Part shown: piece by piece, positions 16,258 through 25,680 of the stretch | Numbering within the stretch: position 1 is the stretch's first letter | Layout: the number at the start of each line of letters is the position of its first letter | Assembly: GCA_964548275.1 (NCBI GenBank) | Contig: CAZJQI010000052.1 | Location: 1-30,497 of the forward strand | Source of the DNA: JAUVUV01 sp964548275 | Lineage (GTDB): Bacteria; Gemmatimonadota; Glassbacteria; GWA2-58-10 | Direction of reading: 5' to 3' | Length of the DNA stretch: 30,497 nucleotides | Translations under genes and position numbers: made by a program | Notes under the pieces: generated by a model | The model's input: the letters and a program-made list of their open reading frames with translations, nothing else | Databases searched by the model: none | What the model was told of the DNA's origin: nothing

Positions 16258-16680
16258 ATGGCCAAAGCTAAAGTGAGATGGGTCGAGGGACTTCAGTTTG
16301 TCGGCTCTCCCCCCTCGAACCATGCAATCACCCTGGATGGTTCTGAAAAAGGCGGCGGTGCGGACAGTGCTATCCACCCGGGAGAACTTTTGCTGGTAGC
16401 GCTTGCCGGATGCACCGGCATGGATGTGATCTCGATTCTGAAAAAAATGCGTGTGGATGTAAAAGAATTCGAGGTGAGAGTCGATGCCGAGGCTGCCGAG
16501 GAGCACCCCAAAGCCTGGAAAAAAATACATCTCACTTACCATGTGGTGGGCGAAAACATTCCGGAAGACAAGCTGAAACACGCGATTGAACTTAGCCAGA
16601 ACAAGTACTGCCCCGTTACCGCTACGTTGAAATCACCGGTGGAGCCAACTTACGAATACCAGACAGAGGAAGCAGGCTGA
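16258..16680 (+). CDS. OsmC-family peroxide reductase-like protein
   Basis: A 140-residue cytoplasmic protein of the OsmC/YhfA family, which reduces organic peroxides or binds thiols. Both conserved cysteines are present: C52 in LLVALAGCTGMDV and C118 in NKYCPVTATL. The early GG.GADSAIHPGELLL region and the length also match. It is closer to the YhfA-like subgroup than to Ohr. The start is ATG with AAGGGAG at 16245-16251. It is convergent with the metallophosphoesterase; only 26 bases separate the stops and no terminator hairpin is evident there. Confidence 0.9.
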   Translation: MAKAKVRWVEGLQFVGSPPSNHAITLDGSEKGGGADSAIHPGELLLVALAGCTGMDVISILKKMRVDVKEFEVRVDAEAAEEHPKAWKKIHLTYHVVGENIPEDKLKHAIELSQNKYCPVTATLKSPVEPTYEYQTEEAG

Positions 16681-16706
16681 CGCTGTGTGGAGTCCAGCAG
16701 TTAGGT

Positions 16707-17531
16707 TCAATAGCAGTGGTCCATTTCCAGGCTTTCCAGGTCGATAAACACTGTCACTGACTCGCTGCCCGAGAGCTGGCCCGGCTGCACGCAGGTCGTT
16801 CTGCCGATCTTGGAGCGCCAGTTGCCGCCCACGAAAGGAGATTCGTGGATGTGGCCGTGAAGTGAGAGCAGGGCTTCGGAGTGGGCGAGGAAATCCGCCA
16901 CCGCCTCTGACCCCACGTCTATCCCGGATGAGATAATTCCCTGGCCCACTCCCAGGGGAGGCTGGTGAAGTACGTAAATCGTTTTTTCCGGATCTTTCGG
17001 GCGAGGTAAACTTTCGAGGTGTTCTTCAAGGGTTGGCAGTTTACGCACCCAGTCTGGCCAGTCATCGATTCCGTGGATTCCGCTGTGATCTGAAACCAGC
17101 ACCCGGGCGAGGGAGCTTGAGAGCTCTGAATCAGCAGTATCTCTCAGGCAGCGGTCTTTCAGAGAAAAAGGGCCGTCAATTGACATCGCAGAGCCAATGA
17201 AAGTGTATCCCCCGAAAGCTGCGCTCTCCTCGAGCAGACAGTGTGCTCCAGGAGCTTGCACCATGACACGCCTGAAAAGATCGTCGTGGCCTCTGAGATC
17301 CATATTGCCCAGAGTGGCCAGGTAGGCTATTCCCTCCTTGTGAACACGTTCCAGGTAATCCGGGAAATAACCTTCCAGAAATTCGCGCTGGACAGCGAAC
17401 AGATCCGGGCCGAGCGGATAGACATCACCGCCGTTAACAATAGCGGAGACCCCGCAGGCTACAGCCCGTTCGAACACGGTTTCATATGCGCTCAGGCGGC
17501 CGTGAAGGTCTGAGGCGTAAAGAATCTTCAA
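16707..17531 (-). CDS. Calcineurin-like metallophosphoesterase
   Basis: A 274-residue soluble phosphoesterase with a two-metal active site. Motifs in order: DLH at 8-10, GGD at 34-36, GNMD at 75-78 (the family's GN[HD] block, with methionine replacing the first variable position), H189 in VLHQPP, and GHIH at 226-229. It is related to YfcE/ICC-type phosphodiesterases; the substrate is not readable. The start codon is TTG at 17529-17531, supported by AAGGAG about ten bases upstream and by the protein beginning directly with the first strand (MKILYASDLHG). It seems to be a single-gene unit. Confidence 0.85.
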   Translation of the reverse strand: MKILYASDLHGRLSAYETVFERAVACGVSAIVNGGDVYPLGPDLFAVQREFLEGYFPDYLERVHKEGIAYLATLGNMDLRGHDDLFRRVMVQAPGAHCLLEESAAFGGYTFIGSAMSIDGPFSLKDRCLRDTADSELSSSLARVLVSDHSGIHGIDDWPDWVRKLPTLEEHLESLPRPKDPEKTIYVLHQPPLGVGQGIISSGIDVGSEAVADFLAHSEALLSLHGHIHESPFVGGNWRSKIGRTTCVQPGQLSGSESVTVFIDLESLEMDHCY

Positions 17532-18291
17532 GTCAGTCAGACTCCTTGATATGTCCGTTATGTCAAGACTTGTGCTTTAGTCAGGCCCGGTCGTCAGAAT
17601 TAGATAGATCGCTTTAGCTTGAGGATACACCTTTGGTTGAATGTTCAAACTTTGATAAATATAATAGTATTCTGGTTGTGCCAAAAAGTTTAATCTGCTA
17701 TACTGTTCTTGTCCAGTTCGGCTGTGGCAAACACGATCCATACAGGCGAGGAATAATTGTTATACCGGTTCTTCCATACATTAAAAGATCCAGCTCGCCA
17801 TGAAGAATCGCTGTACCACTTTCGGATTCTCGCTAAGCTTTTGCCGGAAGAGGCAGAACAATTGGAGAGTAAATATATCCGGCCGCTCGAGGCTGAATTG
17901 GCCCAATCAGCCGAGCAATAAAGCATTTGATAATCACAGCGATCCTCTCTCCTCTCAGCCGCAAATAACAGTTGACTGTATTGCAATTTAAATGCACCAG
18001 AGGCTATTCTCTGAGCATTAAAATCTGAAAAAATAATTAGTGACCTGAATTTGGCCTCCGAAATATTTGAACGCTTTACGTATTTGTTTCTCTTTGCCAT
18101 GATTGGAGTTAGAGCATAAACTATTGCTCTATTCCAGTCAGACCCTCGAAAATTAAATCCCCCTTACTAAAGGGTCGATATTTAAGTAAACCGGCGGCCT
18201 TTAGATTATCTTGCCTTTTTAGTCTGGATATATCAAAATAATACGTGGATTTTATTTTTTCCGGAAAAATATATTCCAATTGAGGCGATTA
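17532..18291. other. 760-base spacer, mostly without recognisable features
   Basis: Between the divergent metallophosphoesterase and the helical-protein gene. Apart from the possible short coding stretch at 17757-17921, I see no RNA gene, strong terminator or convincing promoter. Composition is more A/T-rich than in the genes. A weak CCCTT/AAGGG hairpin lies near 18164-18177. Confidence 0.5.
17757..17921 (+). CDS. Possible 54-residue helical small protein or gene remnant
   Basis: A short frame starts at TTG 17757 with GGCGAGGA upstream and stops at TAA 17919-17921. The product is strongly helical and charged: LYRFFHTLKDPARHEESL, then HFRILAKLLPEEAEQLE and a tail rich in E, A and Q. The composition looks protein-like, unlike the surrounding spacer. 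It could be a real small protein or the C-terminal remnant of a lost gene. I do not recognise a family. A 136-codon open frame on the other strand (17690-18100) overlaps it and looks less natural. Confidence 0.3.
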   Translation: MLYRFFHTLKDPARHEESLYHFRILAKLLPEEAEQLESKYIRPLEAELAQSAEQ

Positions 18292-19767
18292 ATGGCTTTA
18301 AAAGGTGAATTCGAAGGACTTATTTCCAATCATAATTTACTTATCTCGCGAGGTTCTGTTGTTGAGGCAGCCAGAATCAAGGAACTGATCGGCGGCTATC
18401 TCTCGCAAAAGGACATGATCCCCTGTTTCTATAAAGCAATCAGGGATAAGTTCGAAGAGTTCCTTTATTGCGCCGAGACGAATTACAACAGGTTCCGCGA
18501 AATTATCAACTACAAGCAACTGACTCAGCTGGAGTTTTTCTACCCGGAAATATTTAAGGAGTTCACCAAGGAGCTGAACGGATCCTGCGAAAAGATGTTC
18601 ACGGCTGGTAATCCGCTGTATACAGGTTTGCTGGCCGCTTCCAGTATTTACACCAGCCGTGACATACTGGTGAAGGTTGTCGGCCACTTTCTGCGGAAAA
18701 AAAATTATACTGACCTTGAGGCTGTTTTCGCGCGTCTGGAGGAAACGCGCAACCTTAAATTGAGTTTATCGCCGCAGAATGGCACTATCGAAGAGATCCC
18801 GCTGATCGCCGACCAGGAGAAAGCTGAAAAAATTGGAATGATGATATTCGAGGCTTACTCGGATGAATCACAATTTCTCGAAAACCAGCAGATCCGCACT
18901 GACGCCTCGGTCTGGAACGCCTACAAGCTGGGCACGATCTTGACCGTGTATCTGCCCGAAATCGAGCTAATCACCGACGGCAGCATGGCAACTACGGCTA
19001 CCTTCTATTTCAAAGAACTCGCCCGCCAGGTGGATATAGATAACATTGCCGATCTGGTGAGTTTCTTAGATAAGTTCAAACAGAATCCTGCTATCAAGCG
19101 CTTTGCCAGTGAAAACCCTCAAATGTTCGAAAGCCTTATGAACAGTCCGGATGTGCGGAATGTACTGGGAGATCTTGTACGAAACCTCTTGGGCAAGACT
19201 CGTTTCGAGGAGACCAAAGTCCTGGATGAGGCGCTTGTCGGGATTATCTCTTTCGCCTCCATTTTCAAGGATCATCTCTCCTCGCTTAAAGAGAACGGCT
19301 TTTTCGTCGAGGCTATTGAAATGGCTGAAAAACTACAGATGAGGGGTGAGATTACCAATGAGCTCAAGATCGAGGCTTTTCGAAAACTCATGGAAGACTT
19401 GCATAAAAGCCCGATAAAAACTAACTTTCAGCGTGTCAGAAAGTTTGCTATCAAACACAAAATCAACGCTCAAACCTACCCCCAAATCCAAGAGCGAACC
19501 ACGCAACAACTGGACGAAATCGAAAAGTTGTACCCGGAAATTTCCGATGATCTGGAACGCCTTTACCCGATACTGCGAATCGAGAAGAAAGAGGTTGTTG
19601 GAGCCCTGAACCTGGGCAAGCTCTTCGAGCCTGTCTACTGGTTTTTCGCACTGATTTTCAAACTTTTTATCCGCCTGATTATCGCTGTTGTTACTCGCGG
19701 TAGAGGAGCCGCCCAGGAGGATAGTAAGCAAGCAAAAACCGCAGCCAAGGGACAAACCACACGTTAG
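18292..19767 (+). CDS. Unrecognised helical protein with hydrophobic C-terminal segment
   Basis: A 491-residue protein without a family I can name. It is rich in amphipathic helices from end to end, with many E/K/F/L repeats and no glycine-loop or metal-binding motifs. One hydrophobic segment lies near the C-terminus (about 449-467, YWFFALIFKLFIRLIIAVV), interrupted by K457 and R461. It is followed by a basic/polar tail (TRGRG..QEDSKQAKTAAKG). This looks like a membrane-associated tail with the bulk in the cytoplasm. There is no N-terminal signal. I chose ATG 18292 because GAGGCG lies just upstream; TTG 18280 would overlap that site. It stands alone, with an empty spacer before it and a convergent oxidoreductase after. 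Confidence 0.8.
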   Translation: MALKGEFEGLISNHNLLISRGSVVEAARIKELIGGYLSQKDMIPCFYKAIRDKFEEFLYCAETNYNRFREIINYKQLTQLEFFYPEIFKEFTKELNGSCEKMFTAGNPLYTGLLAASSIYTSRDILVKVVGHFLRKKNYTDLEAVFARLEETRNLKLSLSPQNGTIEEIPLIADQEKAEKIGMMIFEAYSDESQFLENQQIRTDASVWNAYKLGTILTVYLPEIELITDGSMATTATFYFKELARQVDIDNIADLVSFLDKFKQNPAIKRFASENPQMFESLMNSPDVRNVLGDLVRNLLGKTRFEETKVLDEALVGIISFASIFKDHLSSLKENGFFVEAIEMAEKLQMRGEITNELKIEAFRKLMEDLHKSPIKTNFQRVRKFAIKHKINAQTYPQIQERTTQQLDEIEKLYPEISDDLERLYPILRIEKKEVVGALNLGKLFEPVYWFFALIFKLFIRLIIAVVTRGRGAAQEDSKQAKTAAKGQTTR

Positions 19768-19945
19768 CGACGATAAAAAGCCGAAGGCAGTAAGATTCAA
19801 AATGGCAGCTAAAACAAAGAACAGCTAATACAAAGCTTCGTAAAAAATGGCCCCCTAGACCAATACTTTCTTCCTGTCGATATGCTTGCCTCTTTTAGCA
19901 GAACCTGCCTTTTCGAATTGCCTTGAAAAACCATTCCCTTCAGTT

Positions 19946-20947
19946 CTAAATTAACTCATCCACATAAACCCGGCGACCTGACTTGGCGCTTACTATGGCT
20001 GCAGCCACCGGCAGCAAGCTTTTCAGGCCCTCCTCACCCGTGACAATCGGCTCGCGGTGCTTGCGTACTGCCTGCTGGAAATCTTTCAGTTCGAATCCCA
20101 GGCTGTCCACTTTCTCGAACTCGATCCAGTGGTCGGCCTCATCCACATGGCCCTCACTGTCCAGCCGCTCGATACGCCCTTCATCTGGCCAGTACATGTA
20201 GCGAAGGATACCCTCACTGCCATGCCAGATCGTGTAATAATCATTGTGGATGTATGTGGTGAGCAGCACCCCCGTGGCTCCGGACTCGAATTCCAGGATC
20301 AGCGCGTTCAAGTCCGGGTTTGGCATCTCGACCATCACATTTTCGAAATGCGCCGACACACTGACAACGTCCCCCAGTATTGTGCGCATGGTGTCGACCG
20401 GGTGGATCGCCATCTGGATCAGGGCCAGGCTCGGGCAGGTTCCCCCGCTCCGGCGCCAGTCGCCAACTTTGAGATCGAAAGCGTTGCTCGCCCCGCAGTG
20501 GCATTCCACCGCAACCGGCTGGCCGATTCGACCGGCTTTGATCAGTTCGCGGATCTTGCCGTATGAGCCGAAAAATCGACTGTTGTGCCCGACACACAAT
20601 TTCACTCCCGCCTGCTCACAGACTGCGATCATCTCCCGGGCTTCGGCTATACTGTTGGTGATCGGCTTATCCACGAAAACATGCTTGCCGCGCGAAGCGG
20701 CCTCATAAGCGTGCTCCAGGTGGTCATGGTTCGGAGAGGTAATAATTACCGCCTCAAGGTCATCACGCTCTACCATTTCCCGGTAGGTTTCGCAACTGTC
20801 GCAGCCGAACTCCTCGGCAAATGCCTTTCGCGAACGCGGTGTGCGGCTGTAACAGACCGCCAGCTCGACACTGCCGTTTGCAATCCCGCTCCGGATAACT
20901 TTTTTCCCGAAATTGAGACCGATAAGTCCTACACGAAGAGGTTCCAT
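19946..20947 (-). CDS. Cytoplasmic Gfo/Idh/MocA-family oxidoreductase
   Basis: A 333-residue NAD(P)-dependent dehydrogenase of the sugar, inositol or deoxy-sugar type. The N-terminal Rossmann domain has VGLIGLNFGKKV, with G10 and G14 in the dinucleotide loop. SPNHDH follows at 71-76, and the EKP motif appears as DKP at 93-95. The C-terminal domain carries GGTCPSLALIQMAIHPVDTM with H182 in the region of the catalytic histidine. There is no Tat signal, unlike the other family member in this window, so it acts in the cytoplasm. The start is ATG with GGAGAA upstream. The substrate is unknown. It is convergent with the helical-protein gene. Confidence 0.88.
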   Translation of the reverse strand: MEPLRVGLIGLNFGKKVIRSGIANGSVELAVCYSRTPRSRKAFAEEFGCDSCETYREMVERDDLEAVIITSPNHDHLEHAYEAASRGKHVFVDKPITNSIAEAREMIAVCEQAGVKLCVGHNSRFFGSYGKIRELIKAGRIGQPVAVECHCGASNAFDLKVGDWRRSGGTCPSLALIQMAIHPVDTMRTILGDVVSVSAHFENVMVEMPNPDLNALILEFESGATGVLLTTYIHNDYYTIWHGSEGILRYMYWPDEGRIERLDSEGHVDEADHWIEFEKVDSLGFELKDFQQAVRKHREPIVTGEEGLKSLLPVAAAIVSAKSGRRVYVDELI

Positions 20948-21377
20948 CGATTCTCCAGTTAGTTAAAATTTTATAAATTAAAACATATTTTCTTGAATAA
21001 AAATCTAAGTGCCAGGTTTAATCGAGGATTGACCAGTGGCAACTGAAATTTTAAATATACCGGAGATCAAACGCAGCCTGCAAGTAGAAAAGGTTGAACA
21101 AGCCGGCCGGGGCCAGATTTGCTAATTTTTTTGATGTTTTATAATGCCTGTTGCTTATCAGAGAAAAGGTTTATAAATTCTTGACACCTGATTTTCCAGC
21201 TTGGTAAGGGGAACAAGCCACCATTATTTACCCGGGACGCTACGTGCTCTGTTGCAATTGTACATCCAGGGGGACTGAGCCCGGCTGTGAACAGCAAGGG
21301 ACTTTCGGACCTTAAAGGTCAAACAGCACGCAGCCATATCGGTTATCAGCATTAATTGTTCATCGAAAAAGGAAGAG
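20948..21377. other. 430-base divergent spacer upstream of the glucan phosphorylase
   Basis: Holds the upstream regions of both neighbours. TATAAT at 21140-21145 is a good -10 but has only a weak -35 (TTTGCT, 16-base spacing). TTGACA at 21181-21186 lacks a matching -10. A short perfect palindrome GACCTT-A-AAGGTC lies at 21308-21320, about 58 bases before glgP. I compared the 21240-21350 leader with common riboswitch patterns by eye and recognise none. Confidence 0.45.
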
Positions 21378-23951
21378 ATGATGAAAAAGATTACCGAGTT
21401 TTCGGTGATTCCATCACTGCCGGAAAAGCTGCAAAGCCTTCGTGACCTGGCCTCTAACCTTTACTGGAGCTGGGACGTGGAGGTACTGGAACTTTTCCGC
21501 CGCATGGACCCTCAACTCTGGGAATCGAGCCGTCATAATCCCGTGCTGATCCTTCAGACCATCGATCAGAAAACGCTGGAAGCTCTGGCATCGGATGATG
21601 GTTTCCTGGCGCATCTGGACCGGGCAAATGAGGTGGTGAGTGAATATATCAACGAGAAAAAAACATGGTTCAGCAAAACACATGGGGATCTTTCGGAGCA
21701 TTTCAACATAGCCTATTTCAGCGCCGAGTTCGGAATTACAGAATGCATTCCAATTTACTCGGGTGGGTTGGGGATACTGGCCGGAGACCATGTAAAAAGC
21801 GCCAGTGATCTCGGCATTCCACTCGTGGGTGTGGGCTTGATGTACCAGCACGGTTATTTCCGCCAGTATCTGAATATCGACGGTTACCAGCAGGAGGCGT
21901 ATTCCGATAACGATCCGTTCAGAATGCCGGTCAGTCTGGTGCATTCGAAAGATAACAACAATCCCCTTTTGATCTGGGTGGATTTCCCCGGCCGCAAAGT
22001 ATTCGCCCGCATCTGGCAAGTCCAGGTGGGCCGGGTGCCGCTCTACCTGCTCGATACCAACGTTCCGGATAACAGCCCCAACGACCGGGCGATCACATAC
22101 CAGCTCTACGGTGGCGACAAGGAAATGCGCATCCAGCAGGAAATAATGATCGGTATTGGGGGGATAAAAGCCCTCGCAGCCCTGGGAATCGATCCCTGTG
22201 CTGTCCACATGAACGAGGGGCACGCCGCTTTCAGCGGAATCGGGCGAATCCGGAAATTGGTCGAAGAGGAGAAACTCTCGTTCGATGAAGCTCTCGTCAC
22301 AGTACGCGCCAGCGGTATTTTCACCACTCATACTCCTGTTCCTGCAGGAATCGATATATTCGAACCCAATCTGGTCGACCGCTATTTCGCCCATTATTAT
22401 AATCGGCTGGGGCTGAACAAGAAAAACTTCCTCGCATTGGGCAGGCGAAACCCGGAAAACGATCTCGAACCGTTCAACATGAGTTTTCTCGCCTTTCGGG
22501 TATCCGCTTACTACAACGGTGTGAGCAGGCTTCATGCAAGTGTCAGCCGTTCCATGTGGCAGGGGAACTGGCCCCAGATTCCTGTTGACGACGTGCCGAT
22601 CACAAACGTAACCAACGGCATCCATATCCATTCCTGGATCAGCCGTGAGGCAGGCGAACTTTACGACCGCTACCTCGGTCCCCGCTGGCGGGAGGATCCG
22701 ACTGATAAAACTGTCTGGGAGAAAGTCAAAGAGTTGCCGGATGAAGCTCTCTGGCGTACTCACGAACTGCGACGGGAACGCCTGGTTTCTTTTGCCCGCA
22801 GAAAGCTTAAACGGCAGCTTATCCACCGCGGAGCCTCGACCCAGGAGATCGAACTGGCTGAAGAGGTGCTGGAACCGAATGCGCTTACAATCGGTTTTGC
22901 CAGGAGGTTCGCCGCTTACAAGCGCGCCACTCTGATCCTTCGCCAACCCGAACGGCTGAAAAAAATCTTGACCAACAAGGAATATCCTGTACAGCTCATA
23001 TTCGCCGGTAAGGCGCATCCGCGGGACGAAGAGGGCAAGGCTCTGATCCGCCAGATCATTCATTTCTCGCGGGACCCCGAGGTCAGGCGCAGGGTGGTCT
23101 TTCTCGAGAATTACGACATGATAGTTTCGCGTTACATGGTCCAGGGGGTCGATGTCTGGCTCAATAGTCCACGGCGGCCCATGGAGGCCAGTGGAACCAG
23201 CGGAATGAAAGTGGTCTGCAACGGCGGGCTCAACCTGAGCATTCTGGACGGCTGGTGGTGCGAGGCGTACGAAATCGATCAGAATGTTGGCTGGGCTATC
23301 GGTAAAGGCGAGGAATATGATGACCTGAACCTTCAGGATGAAGTGGAAGCCAACGCACTTTATAACCTGCTCGAGCATGATGTGATTCCGATGTTTTACA
23401 ACCGCAGTGAAGACGGCCTGCCGCGCCGCTGGATAGAAAAGATGAAAACTTCTATCAGCAAACTTATCCCTGAGTTCAATACAAACCGGATGTTTCAAGA
23501 GTATCTGGAGCGCTTCTATCTGACCGCGGCGGGAAACTGCCGAGATCTGGCCAAAGATAGTTTCGCCAAGACGAAAGAACTGGCTCTCTGGATTAAAAGG
23601 GTCAGTGAGGAGTGGCAATCGGTCAAGATTGAGGATGTTACCGCTGATACGAGTCATGATTACGTTGTCGGAAGTGAGATGGCTGTGATCGCGAAAGTCA
23701 GGCTCGGTTCGCTCACACCGCAGGATGTTTCCGTGGAGGTGTATTACGGGCCCCTGGACCAGCAGCGGAAAATCACCGAAGCCGAAACTGCTGTCCTTCA
23801 GCCCAAGGGAAATTCCTCCAACGGAAGCTATTTATTCGAGGGTTTTGTGCCCTGCATGCACAGCGGCCAGCATGGGTTCACCGTGCGTGTGCTACCCAAA
23901 CATGAGCACCTCATACAGCCCTACCGTCTTGGATTGATCCTCTGGCAATAG
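21378..23951 (+). CDS. glgP: Alpha-glucan (glycogen/maltodextrin) phosphorylase, GT35
   Basis: Releases glucose 1-phosphate from alpha-1,4-glucans with a pyridoxal phosphate cofactor in the cytoplasm. The 857-residue length and the opening LPEKLQSLRDLASNLYWSWD fit the bacterial branch with the extra N-terminal DUF3417-type segment. The PLP lysine is K611 in EASGTSGMKVVCNGG, matching the GTGNMKFMLNG block of classical phosphorylases. IAYFSAEFG, GLGILAGDH and TNVTNGIH are further branch motifs. The start is ATG 21378 or, with better spacing to GGAAG, the adjacent ATG 21381. Pyruvate kinase follows after about 70 bases in the same direction, so both may be in one unit. Confidence 0.96.
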   Translation: MMKKITEFSVIPSLPEKLQSLRDLASNLYWSWDVEVLELFRRMDPQLWESSRHNPVLILQTIDQKTLEALASDDGFLAHLDRANEVVSEYINEKKTWFSKTHGDLSEHFNIAYFSAEFGITECIPIYSGGLGILAGDHVKSASDLGIPLVGVGLMYQHGYFRQYLNIDGYQQEAYSDNDPFRMPVSLVHSKDNNNPLLIWVDFPGRKVFARIWQVQVGRVPLYLLDTNVPDNSPNDRAITYQLYGGDKEMRIQQEIMIGIGGIKALAALGIDPCAVHMNEGHAAFSGIGRIRKLVEEEKLSFDEALVTVRASGIFTTHTPVPAGIDIFEPNLVDRYFAHYYNRLGLNKKNFLALGRRNPENDLEPFNMSFLAFRVSAYYNGVSRLHASVSRSMWQGNWPQIPVDDVPITNVTNGIHIHSWISREAGELYDRYLGPRWREDPTDKTVWEKVKELPDEALWRTHELRRERLVSFARRKLKRQLIHRGASTQEIELAEEVLEPNALTIGFARRFAAYKRATLILRQPERLKKILTNKEYPVQLIFAGKAHPRDEEGKALIRQIIHFSRDPEVRRRVVFLENYDMIVSRYMVQGVDVWLNSPRRPMEASGTSGMKVVCNGGLNLSILDGWWCEAYEIDQNVGWAIGKGEEYDDLNLQDEVEANALYNLLEHDVIPMFYNRSEDGLPRRWIEKMKTSISKLIPEFNTNRMFQEYLERFYLTAAGNCRDLAKDSFAKTKELALWIKRVSEEWQSVKIEDVTADTSHDYVVGSEMAVIAKVRLGSLTPQDVSVEVYYGPLDQQRKITEAETAVLQPKGNSSNGSYLFEGFVPCMHSGQHGFTVRVLPKHEHLIQPYRLGLILWQ

Positions 23952-24021
23952 GGCATCACCTTTCTTTTGTTTGTTCAAAGCTTAATCTCTTGTGCTGAAT
24001 AAATAGAACGGGGTTTGTTCA

Positions 24022-25437
24022 GTGTGCAGCAAAACGAAAATAATCTGCACTCTGGGTCCGGCATCCTGGGACCCGGAGGTTATTAGACAACTGATCGAGG
24101 CAGGAGTGGATGCTGCGAGAATAAATTTTTCCCACGGGGACAGGGACTCACACCTGAGAATGTATCGCGACTTTCGCGAGGTTGCGGCAAAGCTCGGTAA
24201 GCAGTTGCCTGTCATGGGAGACCTTCAGGGTCCGAGAATCCGCGTGGGTAAAATTCCAGGCAGCGGGATCAGGCTCGAACAGGGAGGCCGGATCGTGCTC
24301 AGTTCGCGCAACGAGCCCGCCAGGGACAAATGGATCGGCACGACCTATAAATCGTTCTCTAAGGACCTTTCGCCCGGCAACACCGTGCTGCTCAACGACG
24401 GCCTTCTGCGTCTCACCGTGGAAAAGATCGACGGCGATGATGTGCACTGCCGTGTCGAGGTGGGAGGCCGGCTGAGCAGCCATAAAGGGATCAACCTGCC
24501 TGAGATTCCGATCAGTGAACCCCCGCTCACTGATAAAGACCGCGCCGACCTGGAATTCATGATCAAGGAAGGATTCGACTTTGTCGCTCTTTCGTTTGTG
24601 CAGAGCGCCGGGGATATAAAACAGCTGAAAGAGATTCTCAGCCAGGCGGGAAGCAACGCCCAGGTGGTGGCCAAGATCGAAAAACCCGCGGCTCTTGAAA
24701 AGCTGGAGCCCATTCTCGAGCAAGCCGACGGGGTGATAGTCGCCCGCGGCGACCTGGGCGTGGAATTGGGTGTCGAGCGGGTGCCTGCACAACAGAAAAG
24801 GATCCTGAGAACTGCCGCGAAAAAGAATGTGCTCTCGATCACTGCAACCCAGCTTCTCGAATCGATGATTCATAACCCGGTACCCACGCGCGCAGAGGCC
24901 AGCGATGTAGCCAATGCCGTGTTCGACGGCACCGATGCGCTGCTTTTTACCGGCGAAACCGCAGCAGGCAAGTATCCGGTTGAAACAGTTGCCACAGCAG
25001 ACCGTATCGTGCGGGAAGCCGAGGCCTCAGTGGACACCTGGGGCGACCCTGCCCTGCTCCGTCACGATGGATCAGAGACTTTCTCCGAGGCGATCTGCCA
25101 CGCGGCTGTGAGCGCCGCCCTGGACCTCGAGGCATCAGCGATCGTGGTGGGCACCCAGAGCGGCCTGACCGCCTTGCTGCTGAGCAAGTTCCGCCCGTCC
25201 ATGCCTGTGGTGGGAGTCAGCGACAGCGAAATCGCAGTGCGCAGGATGAACCTGATGCGCGGGGTTTACCCGGTGCAGCTTCCCCGCATGGATTCGCTTG
25301 AGGAGTCTGTGGCTCTGGCGCGGGAGCACCTGCTGAAAAGCGGAATCGGCTCGCCCGGCGATTCTGTGGTAATGACTTTCGGCGCCCCGCTCTCAGGGCG
25401 GGGAAGGACTAATACACTGCGCATGGTGAAATTGTAA
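24022..25437 (+). CDS. pyk: Pyruvate kinase
   Basis: Makes pyruvate and ATP from phosphoenolpyruvate and ADP, the last step of glycolysis. The 471-residue length is typical. It starts in the first strand of the barrel (TKIICTLGPAS), and the substrate/metal loop has R33, N35, S37 and H38 (ARINFSHG). VVAKIEKPAAL holds the catalytic lysine, and VIVARGDLGVELG the metal-binding region. The signature helix reads TQLLESMIHNPVPTRAE. The B domain and the C-terminal allosteric domain are complete. The start is GTG 24022; a TAG stop 16 bases before it and the lack of another start codon leave no alternative. The ribosome binding site is weak (GGGG). Confidence 0.96.
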   Translation: MCSKTKIICTLGPASWDPEVIRQLIEAGVDAARINFSHGDRDSHLRMYRDFREVAAKLGKQLPVMGDLQGPRIRVGKIPGSGIRLEQGGRIVLSSRNEPARDKWIGTTYKSFSKDLSPGNTVLLNDGLLRLTVEKIDGDDVHCRVEVGGRLSSHKGINLPEIPISEPPLTDKDRADLEFMIKEGFDFVALSFVQSAGDIKQLKEILSQAGSNAQVVAKIEKPAALEKLEPILEQADGVIVARGDLGVELGVERVPAQQKRILRTAAKKNVLSITATQLLESMIHNPVPTRAEASDVANAVFDGTDALLFTGETAAGKYPVETVATADRIVREAEASVDTWGDPALLRHDGSETFSEAICHAAVSAALDLEASAIVVGTQSGLTALLLSKFRPSMPVVGVSDSEIAVRRMNLMRGVYPVQLPRMDSLEESVALAREHLLKSGIGSPGDSVVMTFGAPLSGRGRTNTLRMVKL

Positions 25438-25680
25438 CTGGTTGAAAAAATGCTTTGGTGTTTAGATCGCTTTTATTCAATGTTGCCGCTCAATTTTTCA
25501 GTCAAACACAATAACCTTTTTGTTCCAAAGGATTATCCCCTCCCAGATTATCGTTTCTCTCCATAAACGATTATTCATCTTGTAGTTGAGATTGGCTTGT
25601 ATTAAAATAGTCCGATAGTGTCAATAGCCGGAGATATTTCAATCAAGCTGTCCTATCCTCAAAATGACGGAGGCGGATGG

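Noticed and set aside
17690..18100. A 136-codon minus-strand frame
   Set aside because: Serine-rich, unnatural composition, no ribosome binding site, and it overlaps a more protein-like frame on the other strand.
21181..21210. TTGACA promoter upstream of glgP
   Set aside because: No acceptable -10 at 15-19 bases; only the -35 is good.
21414..23657. A 747-codon open frame antisense to the glucan phosphorylase
   Set aside because: It mirrors the codon pattern of glgP, lacks family-like motifs, and glgP is certain on the other strand. It is a by-product of codon use.
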